35,706 bases of DNA from Chloroflexota bacterium (GCA_022574655.1 JACZRQ010000017.1:1-35706); one strand, 5' to 3'; positions 6,261-15,507 are shown, counted from the stretch's first letter. Made by a program: numbers and translations. The notes: a model not told the origin generated them from the sequence alone.

Positions 6261-7483
6261 CTAGGTTCGCGGTTTTGTTCGGTAGCTCCCGCCAGTGCGC
6301 CCTCGATCGCCCCCCTCAGCCCGGCCAGACCCCAACCCTTCTCCGCTGAGACCGGGATGCCCTCCGCGGCCCAACCGGGCGGCACGAACTCGCGCCCGCT
6401 CTCCTCTTCCTTCTTCCCCCTTCCTTCTTCCCCCACCGCTAGATCAATCTTGTTAAGCACCGTCATACGTGCCTTGCCACCCAACCCCAGCTCGTCGATC
6501 GTCTCTTCGACCGTGCGGGCCTGCTCTTCGGCATCATGGTGCGTTATGTCGACCACGTGCAGCAGCAGCGTCGCCACTTCCATCTCCTCCAGCGTCGCGC
6601 GGAACGCCGCGATGAGCTGCGTCGGTAGCTTCTGGATGAACCCCACCGTGTCCGTCAGCAGTACGTTCGCTCCCGACGGCAACCGCACTCGCCGCGTCAC
6701 GGGATCTAGCGTCGCGAACAGCTGGTCCTCCACAAGCACATTGGCGCCCGAAAGCGCCCGCATCAGCGTGCTCTTGCCCGCGTTCGTGTAGCCGACCAGC
6801 GACACCACAGGCACGCCCTGCTTCGCGCGATGCTGCCGGTGAAGCGCCCGTTCACGCCGCACCTGCTCGATCTGCTTCTTCAGCGAAGATATCTTGTTTC
6901 GGATGAGACGTCGGTCCGTCTCGAGCTGCGTCTCACCGGGCCCCCGCGTCCCGATCCGGCCTTCCAGCCGCTCGAGGTGCGACCACTGGCCCCGCAGCCG
7001 CGGCAGAATGTACTCGTGCTGCGCCAACTCCACCTGCAGGCGGCCCTCCTTCGTCCGTGCGTGCTGCGCGAAGATGTCGAGGATCAACGCCGTGCGGTCC
7101 AGTACCTTCACGTCGAGCTGCTTTTCGAGGTTGCGCTGCTGCGACGGCGACAGCTCGTCGTCGAAGATCACGGTCGTGTAGCGCTTTTCCGCCTTCTGGC
7201 TGACGACCTCCTGCACCTTCCCTTTTCCGACGTACGTCGCTGGGTGCGGATGATCGAGTCTCTGGACTGTGCTGCCCACGACCTTCGCACCGGCCGTCTT
7301 CGCCAGAAGCGCCAGCTCCTCCATCGAGGCATCGCTGCGCCATCTGTGGTGACCGTCCTTCTGACGGTTCCTTGCCGCGTTGCCGTCACGTAGCTCGGCC
7401 CCCACGAGAAACGCCCGCTCTTTCGGCTCTGCGGTGGAATACGTCTGCTGCTTGGGTATGCCTGGAACCTCCCTGGATACCAC
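6257..7483 (-). CDS. hflX: Ribosome-associated GTPase HflX
   Basis: A GTPase that splits stalled or hibernating ribosomes. The product of about 408 residues has the HflX N-terminal domain (from ERAFLVGAEL), the glycine-rich linker GRIGTRGPGETQLETDRRLI, a coiled helix pair, and the G domain: G1 GYTNAGKST (231-239), G3 DTVGF (278-282) and G4 NKID. Between G4 and G5 is a charged low-complexity stretch (GEEGRGKKEEESG) encoded by two exact copies of a 14-base pyrimidine unit (6407-6434). The start is uncertain. GTG 7483 is the only NTG before the conserved domain, but it has no Shine-Dalgarno, while an AGGGAGG lies inside the frame, 8 bases before an ATA codon at 7459. Divergent from the secreted-protein gene. 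Confidence 0.93.
   Translation of the reverse strand: MVSREVPGIPKQQTYSTAEPKERAFLVGAELRDGNAARNRQKDGHHRWRSDASMEELALLAKTAGAKVVGSTVQRLDHPHPATYVGKGKVQEVVSQKAEKRYTTVIFDDELSPSQQRNLEKQLDVKVLDRTALILDIFAQHARTKEGRLQVELAQHEYILPRLRGQWSHLERLEGRIGTRGPGETQLETDRRLIRNKISSLKKQIEQVRRERALHRQHRAKQGVPVVSLVGYTNAGKSTLMRALSGANVLVEDQLFATLDPVTRRVRLPSGANVLLTDTVGFIQKLPTQLIAAFRATLEEMEVATLLLHVVDITHHDAEEQARTVEETIDELGLGGKARMTVLNKIDLAVGEEGRGKKEEESGREFVPPGWAAEGIPVSAEKGWGLAGLRGAIEGALAGATEQNREPS
6407..6434. repeat. Two exact 14-base pyrimidine tandem copies inside hflX
   Basis: Unit TTCCTTCTTCCCCC occurs twice without change at 6407-6420 and 6421-6434. It encodes the charged linker between G4 and G5 of HflX on the minus strand, where length change is likely tolerated. 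Confidence 0.7.
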
Positions 7484-7486
7484 TCA

Positions 7487-7492
7487 AGTATA
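7487..7492 (-). promoter_or_regulatory. Putative hflX -10 box
   Basis: TATACT on the minus strand, 3 bases before the GTG at 7483. Transcription from it would start within or just after that GTG, which is part of why the hflX start is doubtful. Confidence 0.35.
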
Positions 7493-7500
7493 CGATTTCC

Positions 7501-7527
7501 TTGACAGCCTTGGGTGTAGGGCATACT
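7501..7527 (+). promoter_or_regulatory. Promoter of the secreted dockerin-like protein
   Basis: Perfect -35 TTGACA at 7501-7506. CATACT at 7522-7527 gives a 15-base spacer; TACTCT gives 17. The start of transcription would be about 7533, some 30 bases before the ATG at 7566, with AGAGGTG as the ribosome-binding site. Confidence 0.6.
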
Positions 7528-7565
7528 CTGCCTTCGAAAGCACCCACACCGCAAGAGAGGTGCCA

Positions 7566-9008
7566 ATGCGAATAAGCGCCCCCCTCCTCGCTCTCCTCGC
7601 TCTCGCCACGCTGTTTGCGGCGGGCAACACCGCCGCGCCCGGACCTGCCACCGCCGGCCACGCCGGCGGTGCCGACTCGTTCTCAATCGAGGACGCCGGC
7701 CCTACACCTGGAAGCACAGCTGAATGCTCGGCGATCGCGGTGAACAGTATCTTGGACGCCGATGAGGACTTCATTGACGGGATCACCATCGATGTCGACG
7801 TCAACGGGATCCCGGTCTCAACCGCAATGATCACCTACGTTTACACCCTAAACTACCCATCACCTGAAATCGACGTAATCGGATACACGCACGTCGCATT
7901 CCCGGGCCTAGTCTTCCCCTTCACCGATCCCGTCCCCGATTCGGACGGCACGTTCCACGTCAGCGTGACCGACCTGAGTTCATCGGGTCTATCTGGCTCC
8001 GGCACTCTTGATCGCATCCTCCTAAAGGCCAACCTCGGCGCGACGCCGGGATGGTATCCCCTAACGCTGAGCGGCGCTGCGCACATCGATACCGGCGGAA
8101 ACGCCCTGGTGCCGGACGCCCTCCTGAACTCGAGCGTAGCAATCGACGTCCCTTGCCCGTTCCCCACAGATGTCAAGATGATCAGCCAGACCGTGACGAT
8201 GCCGGCGGTAATTGCCGTCGGGTTCAATCGCGCAATGACGATCGACACGGTCATCCACAGCAACGGACCGTTTGACGTCCCCCTTTTCATCGATGCAACT
8301 CTGACGTTGCCGCCGGAATGCACAGCGGACGGCCAGTCCGGGGCCGCTGTGGTCTCTGGCTCTTTCCCCGCTCCCGGAGTCAGCGTATCCACACCCATCC
8401 AGCTCACCACTCAGATCAATTGCTCTCCCGGTGGAAGCTATCAGATCACCATCGACGGCTGCGCTGACGCTACCCCGGGTGGTGACGTCAACCAATCGAA
8501 CAACTGCGACAGCGACACGGTCAGCTTCGACGTCGACGACAGCGACACTGACGGGGACGGCTGGACGGACGAAACAGAGTCCGGCACACCCCTCTGCGGC
8601 GACGGTACTAACAATGACGACTTCGACGACGCCGTGATCGACGACGGCTGTCCCGGCGGCCCGCCTCAGGCGGGGTCGTTCTCCGAGGCCCAGTTCAACA
8701 TCGGCACGAATCCCCTAGACGCATGCGGGACGGCCGATTGGCCTGGCGATCTGGTCATCGGCGGCGCTCCTCTGGACAGCACGGACAAGATCAGCATCCT
8801 CGACATCACCAGCTTCCTCGTGCCAACCAGACACTACCGATCGAGTCCAGGCGACGCAGAATTCAATCCGCGCTGGGATCTCAAACCCGGCAGAGACGTA
8901 TTCGCCGACTGGATCAATATCTCGGACCTGGTGATACTGCTAGTCGTCGCCCCGCCGGCTCCGCCTTACAATGGCACTCGCGCCTGGGAAGGTCCCACCT
9001 GCCAGTAG
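7566..9008 (+). CDS. Secreted protein with EF-hand/dockerin-like C-terminus
   Basis: A 480-residue exported protein. The ATG at 7566 follows AGAGGTG; the open frame extends upstream, but only this start gives a clean signal peptide (MRISAPLLALLALATLFAAG). Residues about 40-200 resemble a cohesin-like or beta-sandwich domain, and about 200-310 a CARDB/Ig-like domain with cysteine pairs. An acidic calcium loop DSDTDGDGWTDETE follows. The C-terminal 80 residues have a dockerin-like arrangement (KISILDITSFLVP, then NPRWDLKPG, then WINISDLVILL), a pattern I associate with secreted Chloroflexota proteins. Role: probably extracellular or surface-attached and calcium-stabilised. No enzyme motif is seen. 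Confidence 0.75.
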   Translation: MRISAPLLALLALATLFAAGNTAAPGPATAGHAGGADSFSIEDAGPTPGSTAECSAIAVNSILDADEDFIDGITIDVDVNGIPVSTAMITYVYTLNYPSPEIDVIGYTHVAFPGLVFPFTDPVPDSDGTFHVSVTDLSSSGLSGSGTLDRILLKANLGATPGWYPLTLSGAAHIDTGGNALVPDALLNSSVAIDVPCPFPTDVKMISQTVTMPAVIAVGFNRAMTIDTVIHSNGPFDVPLFIDATLTLPPECTADGQSGAAVVSGSFPAPGVSVSTPIQLTTQINCSPGGSYQITIDGCADATPGGDVNQSNNCDSDTVSFDVDDSDTDGDGWTDETESGTPLCGDGTNNDDFDDAVIDDGCPGGPPQAGSFSEAQFNIGTNPLDACGTADWPGDLVIGGAPLDSTDKISILDITSFLVPTRHYRSSPGDAEFNPRWDLKPGRDVFADWINISDLVILLVVAPPAPPYNGTRAWEGPTCQ

Positions 9009-9029
9009 ACTCCTTCTCCCAGCGCCACA

Positions 9030-10199
9030 TTACTTCCAACCGCCAGCCAGCTTCTCCAGCCGCCGAACTCCTTCTTCCAACCGTTCGTCAGGCGTCGTCA
9101 GCGAGAGCCGCACGTACCCTTCTCCCGTCGGACCGTAGCCCGGACCAGGCGTCACCACGACGCCGGCCTCGTCGAGCACCCGCGACGCGAACTGCACGCT
9201 CGTCATCCCGTCAGGCACGCGTGCCCAAACGTAGAGGCTCGCTTGCGGCAACGTCATACGCAGCCCCAGCTTGGTGAGCGCGTCGACCAGCTTGTCGCGG
9301 CGCCTCTGGTAGATCGCGTTGTGCTCTGCAACGCAGTCCTGCGGCCCCTCGAGCGCCGTAATCGCCATCCTCTGGACGGCCTGCGGTACGCCCGAGTCGA
9401 GGTTCGACTTCACACGCATCAGCGCATTAATGATCTCCGCGTTCCCGACCACCATCGCCACCCGCCAACCCGTCATGTTGTACGACTTCGACAGCGAGTG
9501 AAACTCGACGCCCACCTCCTTGGCTCCCTCCGCCTGCAGGAAACTCACGGGACGGTAACCGTCGAACGCGACCTCTGAATACGGCCCGTCGTGGAGGACC
9601 GCAAGATCGTTCTTCTTCGCGAACGCCACGGCCCGTTCGAAAAAGTCGATGTCGGCCACTGCTCCGGTCGGGTTGTTCGGATAGTTGAGCCACAGAAGTT
9701 TCGCTCGTTTGGCGATCTGCTCGGGCACCGAGTCCAGGTCTGGCAGAAACCCATTCTCCTCCGTCAGCGGCAGGTAGTATGGCTCGCCTCCCGCCAGCAG
9801 CGTCCCCGTCGCGTAGACCGGATAACCGGGGTCCGGGACGAGCGCGACGTCACCGGGATCGATGAAGCACAACGCGACGTGCCCGATCCCCTCCTTCGAT
9901 CCGATCAGCGACATCACTTCCGTCGCCGGGTCAAGCGCGACGCCGAAACGCCGGTCGTACCATCTCGAAATCGCCTCCCGAAGATCGAGTAGGCCCTCGG
10001 TCTCCGGGTATCGATGGTTGGCGGGGTCGTCTGCGGCGTCCTTCAACGATTGCAAGATATGGTCCGGCGTCGGCAGGTCCGGGTCGCCGATCGCGAACGA
10101 GATAACGTCCACACCCTGCGCCTTCTTCTCGGCAATCTTGCGGCTGATTTCGGCGAACAGGTACGCAGGCAATGATTCGACACGCTTTGCCAGCCTCAT
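9030..10199 (-). CDS. dapL: LL-diaminopimelate aminotransferase
   Basis: A PLP enzyme converting tetrahydrodipicolinate directly to LL-diaminopimelate in the short lysine/peptidoglycan pathway. The 389 residues are full length for class I/II aminotransferases. Visible are [11 protein letters not shown], the DapL-like [27 protein letters not shown], and the PLP lysine in [14 protein letters not shown] (Lys238). A general aspartate/alanine aminotransferase is the main alternative. The epimerase for the next step, dapF, is also in this window (16306-17148), which favours DapL. Its ATG overlaps the stop of the EthD gene by one base (TGATG), so the two are translationally coupled. Confidence 0.85.
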   Translation of the reverse strand: MRLAKRVESLPAYLFAEISRKIAEKKAQGVDVISFAIGDPDLPTPDHILQSLKDAADDPANHRYPETEGLLDLREAISRWYDRRFGVALDPATEVMSLIGSKEGIGHVALCFIDPGDVALVPDPGYPVYATGTLLAGGEPYYLPLTEENGFLPDLDSVPEQIAKRAKLLWLNYPNNPTGAVADIDFFERAVAFAKKNDLAVLHDGPYSEVAFDGYRPVSFLQAEGAKEVGVEFHSLSKSYNMTGWRVAMVVGNAEIINALMRVKSNLDSGVPQAVQRMAITALEGPQDCVAEHNAIYQRRRDKLVDALTKLGLRMTLPQASLYVWARVPDGMTSVQFASRVLDEAGVVVTPGPGYGPTGEGYVRLSLTTPDERLEEGVRRLEKLAGGWK

Positions 10200-10570
10200 C
10201 AGCCCACCACCAGGTACTCTTCCGCCACGAATATCACCGAGCGGCTGAAGTCGATGAAGTTCCCTTCATCTTCGAGCAGTTCACGCGATGCCTTTCGCGC
10301 TTCGTCGGTCGCCGTCGAACTAGCGAGCGACCCTGTGTCGTCCCACCACAGCTCGGCTACGCCATCAAACGCCTCTTCGTTTGAGCCGCGACTCGAACGC
10401 AGCGCGGCATCGAACCCGCTATCGATGGTATGCACCTGCACATAGCGCCTGATTCCCAACGTCTCCGCCCGCTCTTTCACCAGCGGCGCGTGCTTCTCAC
10501 GCCAATACCTCTGAAACTCTTCCCTGGACAGGTTCGGAACCCTCCTCAGACAGTACACAAGCTTTATCAT
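10199..10570 (-). CDS. EthD-domain protein
   Basis: A 123-residue single-domain protein of the dimeric alpha+beta barrel class. It begins [19 protein letters not shown] and has the EthD signature [10 protein letters not shown] followed by a mid-protein WWDD and a late FIDFSRS. EthD proteins are small oxidoreductase-associated factors whose biochemistry is mostly unknown. AAGGTGA lies 6 bases upstream of the ATG. It is the first gene of a two-gene unit with dapL, sharing one base of stop and start. No reason for this pairing is evident. Confidence 0.8.
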   Translation of the reverse strand: MIKLVYCLRRVPNLSREEFQRYWREKHAPLVKERAETLGIRRYVQVHTIDSGFDAALRSSRGSNEEAFDGVAELWWDDTGSLASSTATDEARKASRELLEDEGNFIDFSRSVIFVAEEYLVVG

Positions 10571-10742
10571 CGCGGCTCACCTTCACTTCGTATTTGGCTC
10601 GATGGCACGGCATACATCGTACACAGCCTGATTAGATCGTGGTACCGGCTGGCCGTCGATATACGACTCATCCGAAGCTGCCGCGTTGAACCATCCATCG
10701 GCGGGCGGATATCATCAGATGAGCCCGCTCGCCTTTAAGACC

Positions 10743-11435
10743 ATGACCGCTACTAAAGACCTTCTCAGACAAGTACCGTTCCTAGCGCCGCTGGACCTAT
10801 CCGACCTGGAACAGCTCGCCAGCGCCGTCAGTCGCCGTAAGTACCTCAAAGGCGACACCATCATGCGCAAGGAGGACGAAGGCCAGTCTCTCTTCATCGT
10901 CGAGCGAGGCTCCGTCCGTGTCTACCTGCCAAGCCTCCAGGGCGCGGACCTCACCCTTGCCCTACTCGGCCCCGGCGACTTCGTCGGCGACCTCTCTCTG
11001 CTCGACGGTCAACCACGCTCCGCCAGCGCCGACGCCATGGAGGACACCAACGTCCTCATCCTCGAGCGCTCCGACTTCATCGAGCTGCTGCGATCTCGCC
11101 CCGACGCCGCCATGGCCGTCATGACCGTTGTCGCCAAACGGCTGCGCAACACAGATGAGATGGCGTCCGATCTGGCGTTCCTTGACGTCGCCGGGCGGCT
11201 CGCGAAGAAGCTGCTGGAGATGGCCTCCACTCACGGCGTTGACCGCGACGATGGAACGCTGCTCGACGTCAACATCACGCAGGAGCAGCTCGCCAACATG
11301 ATCGGCGTCACCCGCGAGAGCGTGAACCGAAACCTCGGTCGCTTCCGGCAGGAGGGCCTGATCTCAAGCCAGGGCCGCCGAATCATCCTTCACGACCCCG
11401 ATGGCCTCCGGCTCCGCTCCGAGCCCCCGGCCTAA
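10743..11435 (+). CDS. Crp/Fnr-family transcriptional regulator
   Basis: 230 residues: a cyclic-nucleotide-binding beta-roll (LLRQVPFLAPLDLSDLEQL, then GDFVGDLSLLDGQPRSASA) and a C-terminal Crp-type helix-turn-helix (ITQEQLANMIGVTRESVNRNL followed by EGLISSQGRRI). The phosphate-binding cassette keeps the arginine (PRSAS) but has Asp where CRP has Glu (GDLSLL against GELAL), so cAMP binding is possible, not certain. No iron-sulfur cysteines of Fnr are present. The start is ambiguous: ATG 10743 is used; ATG 10719 and GTG/ATG 10686 are in frame. No Shine-Dalgarno precedes any of them. Two predicted adenylate cyclases lie 10-14 kb away. Its stop overlaps the S9 peptidase stop (CTAA). Confidence 0.88.
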   Translation: MTATKDLLRQVPFLAPLDLSDLEQLASAVSRRKYLKGDTIMRKEDEGQSLFIVERGSVRVYLPSLQGADLTLALLGPGDFVGDLSLLDGQPRSASADAMEDTNVLILERSDFIELLRSRPDAAMAVMTVVAKRLRNTDEMASDLAFLDVAGRLAKKLLEMASTHGVDRDDGTLLDVNITQEQLANMIGVTRESVNRNLGRFRQEGLISSQGRRIILHDPDGLRLRSEPPA

Positions 11436-13462
11436 CGGCGGCTCGCGACCGACGGCCTCGCCACCGCCTTCGCAATCGGCTTCTTAGCAGATCGCCTACG
11501 CGACGCGTGACTTTTGTACCACGCAAGCGTTCGCTCGATCCGGTCGATCACCTGCGAGGGCGTGTGCGTGTTGTACGTATGGAACCCACCCGGATAGCGC
11601 ACAAACTCCACTTCCCTGCCCAGAACCTTCAGCGCGTGGAAGATCTCCTCGGACTGCCCGATCGGGCAGCGCAGATCGCCCTCGTGATGCACCAGGAGCA
11701 CCGGCGTCCGCACCTTCTCTAGATACGTCACCGGCGACCGCAAGCGGTACTCGTCCGGGTCGTCCAGCGGCGTCCCTCCGATCTCGTGGATGTCGAACAG
11801 TGGGATGTCTCCCGTTCCGAACATGCTCACCTGGTTCGACACTGGCGCGCCCACCACCGCCGCCGCGAATCGGTCCGTGTGACCGACGGCCCAGGTGCCC
11901 ATGAAGCCGCCGTACGAGTAGCCGCCGATATACAGTCGGTCCGGATCGGCGATGCCACGCCCCACCATCGTATCGACCGCGCCCATAATGTCTTCGTAGT
12001 CCTCGCCGCCCCAATCACGGACGACTCTCTCACTGAACGTCTCGCCGTAACTGACGCTCCCGCGTGGATTCGGCAGGAGAACGACGTAGCCGGCAGCAGC
12101 CAGAGACTGGAAATCGCTCCAACCCCGCGACGGATGATAGCCGTGCGGACCCCCATGGACGTTCAGCGCCAGCGGTATCGCCTTTCCGCGCTTGTAACCC
12201 GCTGGATACAGCGCGAACGACTCGATCTCCAACCCGTCCCGGCCCCGGCTCTTCACCCGCTCTACCCGGCCGAGCGCCACCGCACTCTTTAACTCGTCGT
12301 TGGCATGGCTTACGTTCGCTTCTCGTGACCGCCCATTCAACGTCGTCGTGTAGATCTCCGGCGGCTGCGTCAGCCAAACCGCCCCGAAGGCGATCAGTCT
12401 GCCGTTAGGCCCAAGACTGAACCCCTCGATCTGGCGCTCGCCATCGAGCACCTTCACTACCATCTTCCCCTTCACATCCGCTCGGTACAGCGCCTGCGTC
12501 CCACGATCCGCCGCCAGGAACAGCAGGCTCTTGCCGTCGCGCGACCACTCGAACGTCCTCCCGAACGCGAACGCTGGCCAGCCAGCCACGGACCGGTCGA
12601 TCGATTCGCTCACCGGAATCGGCGCGCCCCGTCCGGCCGCCGAAACAACCGTCATCTGGACGTTCTTCGCCAGACCGCTATCTCCATTCTCGTGGCCGAC
12701 GAAAGCGATCTGCCGGCCGTTCGGTGAGAACGTCGGCTGCGCCGCGGAGCCCCGGCTCCGCGTCACCTTTCGTGGCCGTCCTCCGGTTGCAGGCACTACC
12801 CAGACGTCGCTCCGCCACTGCCGTTCGTGCCGTTTCGGCTGGCGGTCCGAAACGAACGCGATCGAGCGCCCGCTTGGCGACCACGCCGGCTGATCGTCGA
12901 AGTAGTCTCCCTTCGTAATCTGCTTCTGCTTCCCCGACTGAACGTCGACGACGAATATCTTCAGCCGCCGCTCGTCGAAGAAACCGATCCCGTCCAACTT
13001 GTATCGGAGATCGCGGATCACCCGCGGCGCCGCTCTCTCTATCGGCGTCTTGTCGGCCTCGCTCTTGTGTCGGCCCACTCTGGCCGAGTAGGCGATCCGC
13101 CGCCCGTCCGGCGACCACGCCGGCTGCGAGATGCCATGCTTGGCCGTCGTCAGCTGCCTTGGATCACCCCCATCCAACGGCGCTACGAAAAGCTGGTTCT
13201 TGTCGCTACGACTCGACACGAACGCGAGGTATTTCCCGTCCGGCGACCAACGTGGGCTATGGTCGTGGTCGCCTTGTGTGATCCGCCGCACTGGCGAGCG
13301 TCCGTCCGCCGGCGCCACGTAGATCGCCATCCTCGTCTCGTCCGCGTCCCGGTCGGACCACGACTGCACGTACGCCACCAACTTTCCGTTGGGTGAGATC
13401 TGGGGGTCGGAAACGTTGCGGAACAGGTAGTGATCGTCCGGCCTCATTCGTCGCTTTGCCAC
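11432..13462 (-). CDS. S9-family prolyl oligopeptidase / acylaminoacyl-peptidase-like serine peptidase
   Basis: 676 residues: an N-terminal beta-propeller with repeated PD40/WD40-like blades (PRWSPDGKYLAFVS, PAWSPDGRRIAYSA, PTFSPNGRQIAFVG) at about 20-390, then an alpha/beta-hydrolase peptidase domain. Catalytic residues visible: Ser516 in GGYSYGG, Asp596 in HEGDLRCP and His628 in GGFHTY. Such enzymes trim short or N-acylated peptides; the propeller excludes folded proteins. There is no signal peptide, so it is cytosolic. The GTG start at 13462 is chosen because GGAGGT lies 5 bases upstream; an ATG at 13447 is the alternative. The positively charged Ala/Arg/Lys-rich C-terminal tail (after about 640) is extra to the fold. 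Confidence 0.93.
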   Translation of the reverse strand: MAKRRMRPDDHYLFRNVSDPQISPNGKLVAYVQSWSDRDADETRMAIYVAPADGRSPVRRITQGDHDHSPRWSPDGKYLAFVSSRSDKNQLFVAPLDGGDPRQLTTAKHGISQPAWSPDGRRIAYSARVGRHKSEADKTPIERAAPRVIRDLRYKLDGIGFFDERRLKIFVVDVQSGKQKQITKGDYFDDQPAWSPSGRSIAFVSDRQPKRHERQWRSDVWVVPATGGRPRKVTRSRGSAAQPTFSPNGRQIAFVGHENGDSGLAKNVQMTVVSAAGRGAPIPVSESIDRSVAGWPAFAFGRTFEWSRDGKSLLFLAADRGTQALYRADVKGKMVVKVLDGERQIEGFSLGPNGRLIAFGAVWLTQPPEIYTTTLNGRSREANVSHANDELKSAVALGRVERVKSRGRDGLEIESFALYPAGYKRGKAIPLALNVHGGPHGYHPSRGWSDFQSLAAAGYVVLLPNPRGSVSYGETFSERVVRDWGGEDYEDIMGAVDTMVGRGIADPDRLYIGGYSYGGFMGTWAVGHTDRFAAAVVGAPVSNQVSMFGTGDIPLFDIHEIGGTPLDDPDEYRLRSPVTYLEKVRTPVLLVHHEGDLRCPIGQSEEIFHALKVLGREVEFVRYPGGFHTYNTHTPSQVIDRIERTLAWYKSHASRRRSAKKPIAKAVARPSVASRR

Positions 13463-13556
13463 AGGCCACCTCCACGGTCTGAAGCGCCAACGCTTCTAAA
13501 ATTCGTCCTTCCAACTGGGCCACATCCTCTGCCACCATGGCCGATCTGTCAACGCG

Positions 13557-14342
13557 TTAGCCGAAGCTCCATACCCGCAACTCATGGATGATCGTATCGA
13601 CCCGAGGCTCGTCCATCGCCCAGTGAGCCTTGATCCACTCCTCGTACTCCGGCATGAAGTCCCAGAACAAATCATCCGGGATCTCCCACGACCACGAATG
13701 TGTCCTCGCTTTCGTATCGGCCAGCAACTCGGCCGGCGTCACTCTCTCTTCCACTTCCGCCACATCCTCCACCTCCACGGTTCCTCCGAGCGAACGCAAC
13801 TTCTCGTCGATCTCCTCGACCGTCGGCCGTTTGCGGCGTGTGAAACCGCGGCGTCCGAGCAACTCGCCCAACTTGTCGTGCGAATCCATCCAGCGCTTGT
13901 ACTCATCACGCTGCCGGTAGTAGATGAACCGCCCACCATCACCGATCACCCTGCACGCCTCATCCAGCGCCCGTTCCCAATCCGGGATCAAGTGCACGAC
14001 GTGGAACGAAAGCGCCGCGCCGAACGAGTCGTCGGCGAATGGCAGTCGCGTCGCATCCGCCAGCGCCAGGTCCGGCCGTTCGTGCCCTGCCTCCAGCTGT
14101 ACCGTAAGCTGCTGGAGCATCAGCGGCGAGATGTCGACGCCACACACACGACGCCCGCGCGCCGCCAGCGGCCTCGAGATCCGCCCCGTCCCGATCCCGA
14201 CTTCCAGCACGCGATCCACATCCGACAGCAACTCCAGCAGTCGCACCGTCAGCGCCTCTTGGACGTCAGGCGGCAGCGCCCGCGTCGCATCATAGATGTC
14301 CGCCGCCCGATCGAAGTTGACGCTCTGCGGTGTGGATTCCAT
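13557..14342 (-). CDS. Class I SAM-dependent methyltransferase
   Basis: 261 residues with a UbiE/COQ5-like methyltransferase fold: NFDRAADIYDATRALP at the N-terminus, SAM loop LEVGIGTGRIS, acidic strand end VCGVDISPLML, then DATRLPFADDSFGAALSFHVVHLI. Substrate unknown; the family covers quinone, lipid and small-molecule methylation. The frame stays open far upstream, but the ATG at 14342 gives the normal N-terminus for the family; GGAAGG abuts it too closely for a standard ribosome-binding site. It is divergent from the hydroxyacid oxidase with a 67-base gap. The C-terminal half (TVEEIDEKLRSLGG) is a lid region with no known specificity. Confidence 0.85.
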   Translation of the reverse strand: MESTPQSVNFDRAADIYDATRALPPDVQEALTVRLLELLSDVDRVLEVGIGTGRISRPLAARGRRVCGVDISPLMLQQLTVQLEAGHERPDLALADATRLPFADDSFGAALSFHVVHLIPDWERALDEACRVIGDGGRFIYYRQRDEYKRWMDSHDKLGELLGRRGFTRRKRPTVEEIDEKLRSLGGTVEVEDVAEVEERVTPAELLADTKARTHSWSWEIPDDLFWDFMPEYEEWIKAHWAMDEPRVDTIIHELRVWSFG

Positions 14343-14409
14343 CCTTCCGCCTACGATAGCGCGTGAGATCGTCTGAGAGCGAGCGCCTGTGCTACCATCC
14401 CCGCTACCA

Positions 14410-15507
14410 ATGACCGATCCATTGCCCGTAAACCTGATCGAATACGAAGACGCCGCCCGCGGGAAGATGCCGCGCGACGCCTTCGACTTCATCGCCGGTG
14501 GCGCCGAGGACGAAATCACCCTCCGCGACAACCGTGAGTCGTTCCAGCGCATCCGTCTCCTCCCGCGCTTCCTCACCGGCGTCTCAACCGTCGACCTCAG
14601 CACGACCGTTCTCGGGCACGACCTCTCGATGCCCGTCATGCTTGCGCCTGTCGCGCTCCAGAAGCTCGCGCACCCGGACGGCGAAGTGGCCGCGGTGCGG
14701 GCCGCCGCCGCTGCCTGCGTCCTGCCGATCGTCAGCACGATATCGAGCCTCTCCCTCGAACACATCGCCGACGCCTCGGACGGACCAAAGTGGTTCCAGC
14801 TCTACTGTTACAACGACCGGTCGGTGACCCAGCGCCTCGTCGAGCGCGCCGAGGCCGCCCGCTACGGCGCCATCGTTCTGACCGTCGACGTCCCCCGCCT
14901 CGGACGCCGCGAGCGCGACCACCGCAACAACCTCAGCTTCCCCGAGGACATCGGCCCAGGAAACTTCGACGCTGAAGCCAACCTCGGCGCCGTGCCCGAG
15001 GAGTCGCGCGGCTCCGCTCTCGCCCTCTACTGGAACACCCTCATCCACGACGCCCTCTCCTGGGACGACGTCGATTGGGTGCGCTCGATAACGTCACTCC
15101 CCATTCTGTTGAAGGGCGTCCTTCACCCCGACGATGCGCGGCTTGCGGTCGAACACGGCGTCGCTGGAATCGTCGTCTCCAACCACGGCGGGCGCCAGCT
15201 CGATGGCTCCCCGTCCGCGATCGACGCGCTACCGGCGATCGTTCAAGCGGTGGGGGGCCGCGTTCCACTCCTCGTCGACGGCGGCGTGCGTCGCGGCACC
15301 GACATCATCAAGTCACTCGCACTGGGCGCGAAGGCCGTGCTCATCGGTAGGCCCTACATCTGGGGGCTGGCCGCTGACGGCGAAGCCGGCGCGTCACGGG
15401 TGCTCTCACTGCTACGCGAAGAGCTGGAGATCGCGATGGCGCTCGTTGGCTGCGACTCGGTCAGCAAGCTCGATTCGAACGTGATCTGGGGCGGGCTCGA
15501 GTCCTAA
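14410..15507 (+). CDS. FMN-dependent alpha-hydroxyacid oxidase/dehydrogenase
   Basis: Oxidises an L-2-hydroxyacid such as lactate or glycolate with FMN; the electron acceptor (oxygen or quinone) cannot be read. The 365 residues form the TIM-barrel family: N-terminal PRDAFDFIAGGAEDEITL, FQLYCYNDRS, the active-site SNHGGRQLDG with catalytic His259 and the FMN/substrate Arg, then LVDGGVRRGTDIIKSLALGA. The annotated ATG 14410 has no Shine-Dalgarno; a TACCAT box lies 11 bases upstream. The last ten codons and stop are duplicated at 16277-16308 as part of a 71-base direct repeat; before that event the stop overlapped the dapF stop. Confidence 0.9.
   Translation: MTDPLPVNLIEYEDAARGKMPRDAFDFIAGGAEDEITLRDNRESFQRIRLLPRFLTGVSTVDLSTTVLGHDLSMPVMLAPVALQKLAHPDGEVAAVRAAAAACVLPIVSTISSLSLEHIADASDGPKWFQLYCYNDRSVTQRLVERAEAARYGAIVLTVDVPRLGRRERDHRNNLSFPEDIGPGNFDAEANLGAVPEESRGSALALYWNTLIHDALSWDDVDWVRSITSLPILLKGVLHPDDARLAVEHGVAGIVVSNHGGRQLDGSPSAIDALPAIVQAVGGRVPLLVDGGVRRGTDIIKSLALGAKAVLIGRPYIWGLAADGEAGASRVLSLLREELEIAMALVGCDSVSKLDSNVIWGGLES

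Noticed and set aside
13257-13538. 93-residue minus-strand frame starting MVAEDVAQLEGRILEALA
   Set aside because: The first 30 residues look protein-like, but the frame then runs out of phase through the S9 peptidase gene; no ribosome-binding site was found.
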